DNA of 8,255 bases from an uncultured Sutterella sp. (GTDB lineage Bacteria; Pseudomonadota; Gammaproteobacteria; Burkholderiales; Burkholderiaceae_F): contig CABUOH010000040.1 in assembly GCA_902493085.1 (NCBI GenBank), forward strand, positions 1 through 8,255. The letters are read 5' to 3'. Position 1 is the stretch's first letter, and each line of letters opens with the position of its first letter. The notes beneath the pieces were generated by a model. That model did not search any database. It was not told the DNA's origin and was given only the letters and a program-made list of their open reading frames with translations. Positions 5,297 through 8,255 of this stretch are shown one piece after another. Made by a program: the position numbers and the translations under genes.

Positions 5297-7426
5297 TTAG
5301 GCGAGTGCGCCTTCGGCTTCGTTGCGGCGAACCTTGATGCGTCCGTCAACGGCGATCGGCTCTCCGCTCTTTTCCGAGATCATGAGCGGATTGATGTCGA
5401 GCTCGTCGATGAAGGGCATGTCGGTTACAAGCTGGGAGAGACGAAGCAGCGTCTCCTCGACTCGGTCGATGTCGGCGGGCGTCGTGCCTCGGGCGCCCTG
5501 AAGGAGCTTGTAGGCCTTGACGGAGCGAACCATGTCGTGCGCATCTGCGTCCGTGAGGGGCGCAATTCGGAAGGAGACGTCCTTCATGACCTCGACGAAG
5601 ACGCCGCCGAGGCCGAACATCAGCATCGGACCGTACTGAGGATCGGTGGCGATGCCGCAGACCATTTCGCGGGTTCCTTGGACCATTTCCTGAATGATGA
5701 CGCCTTCAAGACCGTCGAGAAGGCCGCGGGCGTCGAGCTTTTCGACGAGGTCGCGGTATTGGGCGCGCAGCGCTTCGGCCGAGCCGATGTTGACGCGCAC
5801 GCCGCCTACGTCCGTCTTGTGGGACGTGGTTTTGGAGGTCATCTTCATGACGACGGGATAGCCGATGCGATCGGCGACGGCGATGGCTTCGGTTTCGTTC
5901 GCGGCAAAGCCCGAGCGGCATACGCGAACGCCGTAGGCGTCGAGAACGTCGATGCTCTCGCGGGTCGTAAGCTGTTCGCGGCCGTCGGCAAGCGCGGTGC
6001 GGATGATGCTGCGGGCGCGTTCGGCGTCAACCTCAAAAGCGGGAAGAGCACCCGCGGGACGATTGATCCAGAGGCGCTGTTCGTTGAGGCGCGCGAGGCC
6101 CTCAACCGCCTCCTCGACGTACATGAAGAAGGGGACGTTGACGTCGGCGGCCGTGAAGGAGGTAAAGAACTCGCTCTTCGTCATGAAGACGCCGACGACG
6201 GGCTTTTCAGGATGCGCGGCCTTGATCTCCATGATGGCGCGAGCAACGTCCGTGTCCTTGAGGCCGAGGAACGGCAGATAGATCGTGATGACCATGTCGA
6301 CGCCCGGATCCTCGAGCACGGTCTCGAGCGTCTGACGGTAGTGCTCGATCGGCGCGGAGGCGATCATGTCGACGGGATTCTTGACGGAGGCGGCGGCAGG
6401 CAGGAAGCTGCGAAGCTTCGCCTTCGTCTCGTCGGCGAGCTTCGCCATTCTCATGCCCTTTTCGCAGATGGCGTCGGTGCCCATGATGCCGGGGCCGCCG
6501 GAGTTGGTGACGATGGCAACCCGGTCCCCCTTGGGAATGGGACAATTCGCAAAGACCTTGGCGGTCGCAAAGAGGTTCTTGAGGGAGAATTCCCGGATGA
6601 CGCCCGACTGGCGAAGGAGCGCGTCTGCGGCGAGGTCTGCCCCCGCGAGGTTGCCCGTGTGGGACGATGCGGCCGACGCACCGGCGGCCGAGCGGCCGGC
6701 CTTGAGGGCGAGCACGGGCTTTTTCTTCGAGAGGCGTGAAGCGATTCGGCGGAAGTTTGCCGGATCATGGATCGACTCCATGTAGAGCAGGATCTGCTTG
6801 ACGTCGTCGTCGCCTTCCCAATATTCGAGCGCGGTTTCGGCGTTGACGTCGGCCTGGTTGCCGATTGAGATGAACTGTGCGAAGCCGAGATTGAGATCAC
6901 GCAGGATGTTGAGGATGCCGCCGCCGAGCGCGCCCGACTGCGAGACGAAGCCGATGTTGCCGCGTTCGGGCAGGGCTTCGGCGAAGCAGGCGTCCATGCG
7001 CACGTCGGGATGCGTGTTGACGACGCCGAGGCAGTTCGGGCCGACGCACCGCATGCCGTAGCGGCGGATGCGCTCGAGAAGCGCGGCTTCAAGCTCGGCG
7101 CCCTCGGGGCCCGTTTCCTTGAATCCGGCTGAAATGACGCACAGGCCCTTGATGCCCTTTTCGTGGCATTGGTCGATCGTGGTGAGCACGAAGCGCGCAT
7201 TCACGATGATGACGGCGAGATCCACTTCGCCCGGGATGTCGAGCACCGTAGCGTACGCGGGCAGGCCTTCGATGACGCCGCCCTTTGGATTGACCGGATA
7301 GACGGGACCGGCGAAGCCGTATTCGCGCAGGCGCTTCATGATGTCCGAGCCGATGGTGTGCTGCTTGGTGGAGGCGCCGACGACTGCGATTGCGCGGGGC
7401 TTCATGATCTTGTTGAGAATATTCAT
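5297..7426 (-). CDS. Acetate-CoA ligase (ADP-forming), fused alpha-beta subunits
   Basis: A 709-residue cytoplasmic enzyme that converts acyl-CoA, ADP and phosphate to acid, CoA and ATP, reversibly. Residues about 8-100 are a CoA-binding Rossmann domain (AIAVVGAS, then PVYPVNPKGG). Residues about 150-460 are succinyl-CoA-ligase-like domains, with phospho-accepting His256 in SSHTGNLAG and GFVSQSGALGG at 159-169. Residues about 480-700 are an ATP-grasp domain with a second conserved histidine, His536 in TSHKTDVGGV, and a FGLGGVFVEVMKD motif. No GNAT domain is attached, which argues against the Pat-type protein acetyltransferases that share this scaffold. Archaeal enzymes usually split alpha and beta; here they are fused in alpha-beta order. 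The acyl substrate cannot be read from sequence. The ATG at 7426 gives the family N-terminus MNILNKIMKPRAIAVVGAS; its ribosome site is poor and an in-frame GTG at 7441 is possible. The gene stands alone, convergent with rnpB and divergent from mraZ. Confidence 0.93.
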   Translation of the reverse strand: MNILNKIMKPRAIAVVGASTKQHTIGSDIMKRLREYGFAGPVYPVNPKGGVIEGLPAYATVLDIPGEVDLAVIIVNARFVLTTIDQCHEKGIKGLCVISAGFKETGPEGAELEAALLERIRRYGMRCVGPNCLGVVNTHPDVRMDACFAEALPERGNIGFVSQSGALGGGILNILRDLNLGFAQFISIGNQADVNAETALEYWEGDDDVKQILLYMESIHDPANFRRIASRLSKKKPVLALKAGRSAAGASAASSHTGNLAGADLAADALLRQSGVIREFSLKNLFATAKVFANCPIPKGDRVAIVTNSGGPGIMGTDAICEKGMRMAKLADETKAKLRSFLPAAASVKNPVDMIASAPIEHYRQTLETVLEDPGVDMVITIYLPFLGLKDTDVARAIMEIKAAHPEKPVVGVFMTKSEFFTSFTAADVNVPFFMYVEEAVEGLARLNEQRLWINRPAGALPAFEVDAERARSIIRTALADGREQLTTRESIDVLDAYGVRVCRSGFAANETEAIAVADRIGYPVVMKMTSKTTSHKTDVGGVRVNIGSAEALRAQYRDLVEKLDARGLLDGLEGVIIQEMVQGTREMVCGIATDPQYGPMLMFGLGGVFVEVMKDVSFRIAPLTDADAHDMVRSVKAYKLLQGARGTTPADIDRVEETLLRLSQLVTDMPFIDELDINPLMISEKSGEPIAVDGRIKVRRNEAEGALA

Positions 7427-7717
7427 AGAAATTCGGCGCACACGCCTCTGTCTCTTCAGACGGAGGGAGGCGGCGCCGTCCTCCTTTCGTAGTTCGGTTA
7501 AATGGGCAGGGATGGGGGACGGAAAAACGGGCTGGTCAAGGATTGGGTTCGAAGGAGGGATCTCCGCGTAAAACGCATGCAGATGAGGCTGTACGGCGCA
7601 TGCGGAAGCCGATTGGTCAAGCCTATCACATGATGGCCGGCTTTCTCTGCAGGGTAAGCCGAAATCCGTAGCCTGCGAAGGGTTGCGCCCGCGGCTTGCA
7701 GGACCTCGAAAAAAGAT
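7427..7717. other. Divergent intergenic region, leader side of the acyl-CoA ligase gene
   Basis: No gene is supported here. On the minus strand AAAGGAGGA (7479-7487) is a near-perfect ribosome binding sequence, yet no start codon lies at a usable distance. Two GCATGC sites (7575-7580 and 7598-7603) form a 7-bp inverted repeat CGCATGC/GCATGCG with a 17-base loop. TTGACC occurs on the minus strand at 7534-7539 and 7615-7620, but neither has a matching -10. Confidence 0.5.
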
Positions 7718-7748
7718 GTTGCCCGCCTTGACCGTTGCCCGCCTTGAC
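7718..7748 (+). repeat. Tandem duplication of GTTGCCCGCCTTGAC
   Basis: The 15-mer occurs at 7718-7732 and 7734-7748, a 16-bp period with one differing spacer position. Each copy ends in a TTGAC that can serve as a -35 element. Only the first copy has a -10 at the right distance. Confidence 0.9.
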
Positions 7749-7756
7749 GCTAAAGT
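7728..7756 (+). promoter_or_regulatory. Sigma-70 promoter of mraZ
   Basis: TTGACC (7728-7733, five of six matches) and TAAAGT (7751-7756, four of six) have a 17-bp spacer. The predicted start is near 7763, about 85 bases before the mraZ start codon and just upstream of the TGGG boxes. The second copy of the 15-mer occupies the spacer. Confidence 0.6.
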
Positions 7757-7768
7757 GAGACTGCAGAA

Positions 7769-7784
7769 GTGGGAAAAAGTGGGG
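7769..7784 (+). promoter_or_regulatory. MraZ operator-like TGGG direct repeats
   Basis: GTGGG occurs at 7769-7773 and 7779-7783, a 10-bp period with the spacer AAAAA. E. coli MraZ is known to bind TGGGN repeats spaced by five bases upstream of its own gene. Two clear boxes are visible here; I see no convincing third at the same phase. The position between promoter and gene suits autorepression. Confidence 0.65.
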
Positions 7785-7814
7785 GAAGTCCGTCGAAGGA
7801 CGCCGGGTCGTGCG

Positions 7815-7848
7815 GCGGCCGGAACGGTCGGCCGCGGGAGGATCGCGA
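7815..7848 (+). promoter_or_regulatory. mraZ ribosome binding site abutted by a hairpin
   Basis: GCGGCCG (7815-7821) and CGGCCGC (7829-7835) form a 7-bp stem with a 7-base loop. GGGAGG (7836-7841) follows immediately, seven bases before the GTG start. The ribosome site fixes the GTG start at 7849. Confidence 0.7.
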
Positions 7849-8255
7849 GTGTTTCAAGGCACCTCGCTCTTGTCATTGGATCAGAAGGGACGCCTGTCGA
7901 TGCCTGCAAGGCATCGGGAGGCTCTTGCCGTCTTGTGCGCGGGAAAAGTCACGGTGACAAGGCATCCGGACGGCTGTCTGGTGCTCTATCCGGCACCCGT
8001 CTGGGAAGAGAAGCGCAGGGCGCTGGCGAAGCTGCCGTATTCGGCGCGCGCCTTCGTGCGCTTCGTTCTCGGCAGCGCCGTCGATCTGGAGCCGGATCGT
8101 GCGGGCAGAATTTTGATTCCCTCCGAACTCAGGCTGATGTGCGCGCTCGACAAGGAGGTTGCGCTCATCGGAATGGGAGAACACTTCGAGTTGTGGGACA
8201 GGAGCACGCTTGAGGCTCGCGAGCGCGAGGCGCTTGCGGCCGGGCTGGATGCGGC
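7849..8255 (+). CDS. mraZ: MraZ transcriptional regulator, 3' end beyond window
   Basis: DNA-binding protein that heads the dcw division and cell-wall cluster and represses it. 135 codons are visible; family members have roughly 140-150, so the end should lie just past the right edge. Two SpoVT/AbrB-like half-domains are seen: FQGTSLLSLDQKGRLSMPAR with the DxKGR-type motif at residues 11-15, and LEPDRAGRILIPSELR at about 78-93. ALIGMGEHFELWD follows, as in E. coli MraZ. The start is GTG with GGGAGG seven bases upstream; starting there puts the conserved FQG at residue 2. The TGGG boxes upstream suggest autoregulation. rsmH and ftsL would be expected next, outside the window. Confidence 0.95.
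   Translation, partial: MFQGTSLLSLDQKGRLSMPARHREALAVLCAGKVTVTRHPDGCLVLYPAPVWEEKRRALAKLPYSARAFVRFVLGSAVDLEPDRAGRILIPSELRLMCALDKEVALIGMGEHFELWDRSTLEAREREALAAGLDA

Noticed and set aside
5537..6739. 400-codon plus-strand open frame opposite the acyl-CoA ligase
   Set aside because: Antisense shadow with no recognisable motifs or ribosome binding site.
7534..7620. Sigma-70 promoters for the acyl-CoA ligase using TTGACC on the minus strand
   Set aside because: Neither -35 candidate has a -10 resembling TATAAT at 16-18 bp.
7683..8213. Plus-strand open frame overlapping the start of mraZ
   Set aside because: It is in a different frame from mraZ, covers the promoter and operator region, and shows no family features.

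Overview
The window looks like chromosomal core DNA from a GC-rich Gram-negative betaproteobacterium. The grounds are an outer-membrane PagP-type enzyme, an A-type RNase P RNA, an MraZ start of a dcw cluster and third-position GC-rich codon use. The gene set would fit Burkholderiales, perhaps the Sutterellaceae, but that placement is recall-based inference and no marker here proves it. There are no mobile elements, CRISPR arrays, tRNAs or rRNAs.

Layout from left to right. Bases 1-2027 (minus) hold most of a DsbD/ScsB-type membrane disulfide reductase that runs off the left edge. It lies 26 bp downstream of hemL (2054-3337, minus), glutamate-1-semialdehyde aminomutase, so the two probably form one unit. 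Upstream of hemL, bases 3338-3559 contain a minus-strand intrinsic terminator, a boxA-like 11-mer and two copies of a palindromic 9-mer 20 bp apart. Bases 3560-4714 (minus) encode a secreted outer-membrane protein with a PagP lipid A acyltransferase domain joined to a second beta-barrel-like domain. Bases 4912-5232 (plus) are rnpB, with its own promoter and a compact specificity domain. A near-perfect bidirectional terminator (about 5236-5282) separates rnpB from the convergent gene at 5297-7426 (minus), a fused alpha-beta ADP-forming acetate-CoA ligase. A 422-bp divergent intergenic region leads to mraZ (7849 to the right edge, plus). It carries a good sigma-70 promoter embedded in a 16-bp tandem duplication and two TGGG boxes of the MraZ operator type.

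The genes serve separate jobs: tetrapyrrole synthesis plus periplasmic thiol reduction (both feed cytochrome maturation, an inference), outer-membrane lipid A remodelling, tRNA 5' processing, substrate-level ATP synthesis from acyl-CoA, and control of division and wall genes. The most unusual items are the PagP-barrel fusion with a changed acyl-chain 'ruler' residue and the RNase P RNA that appears to lack helices P13 and P14.
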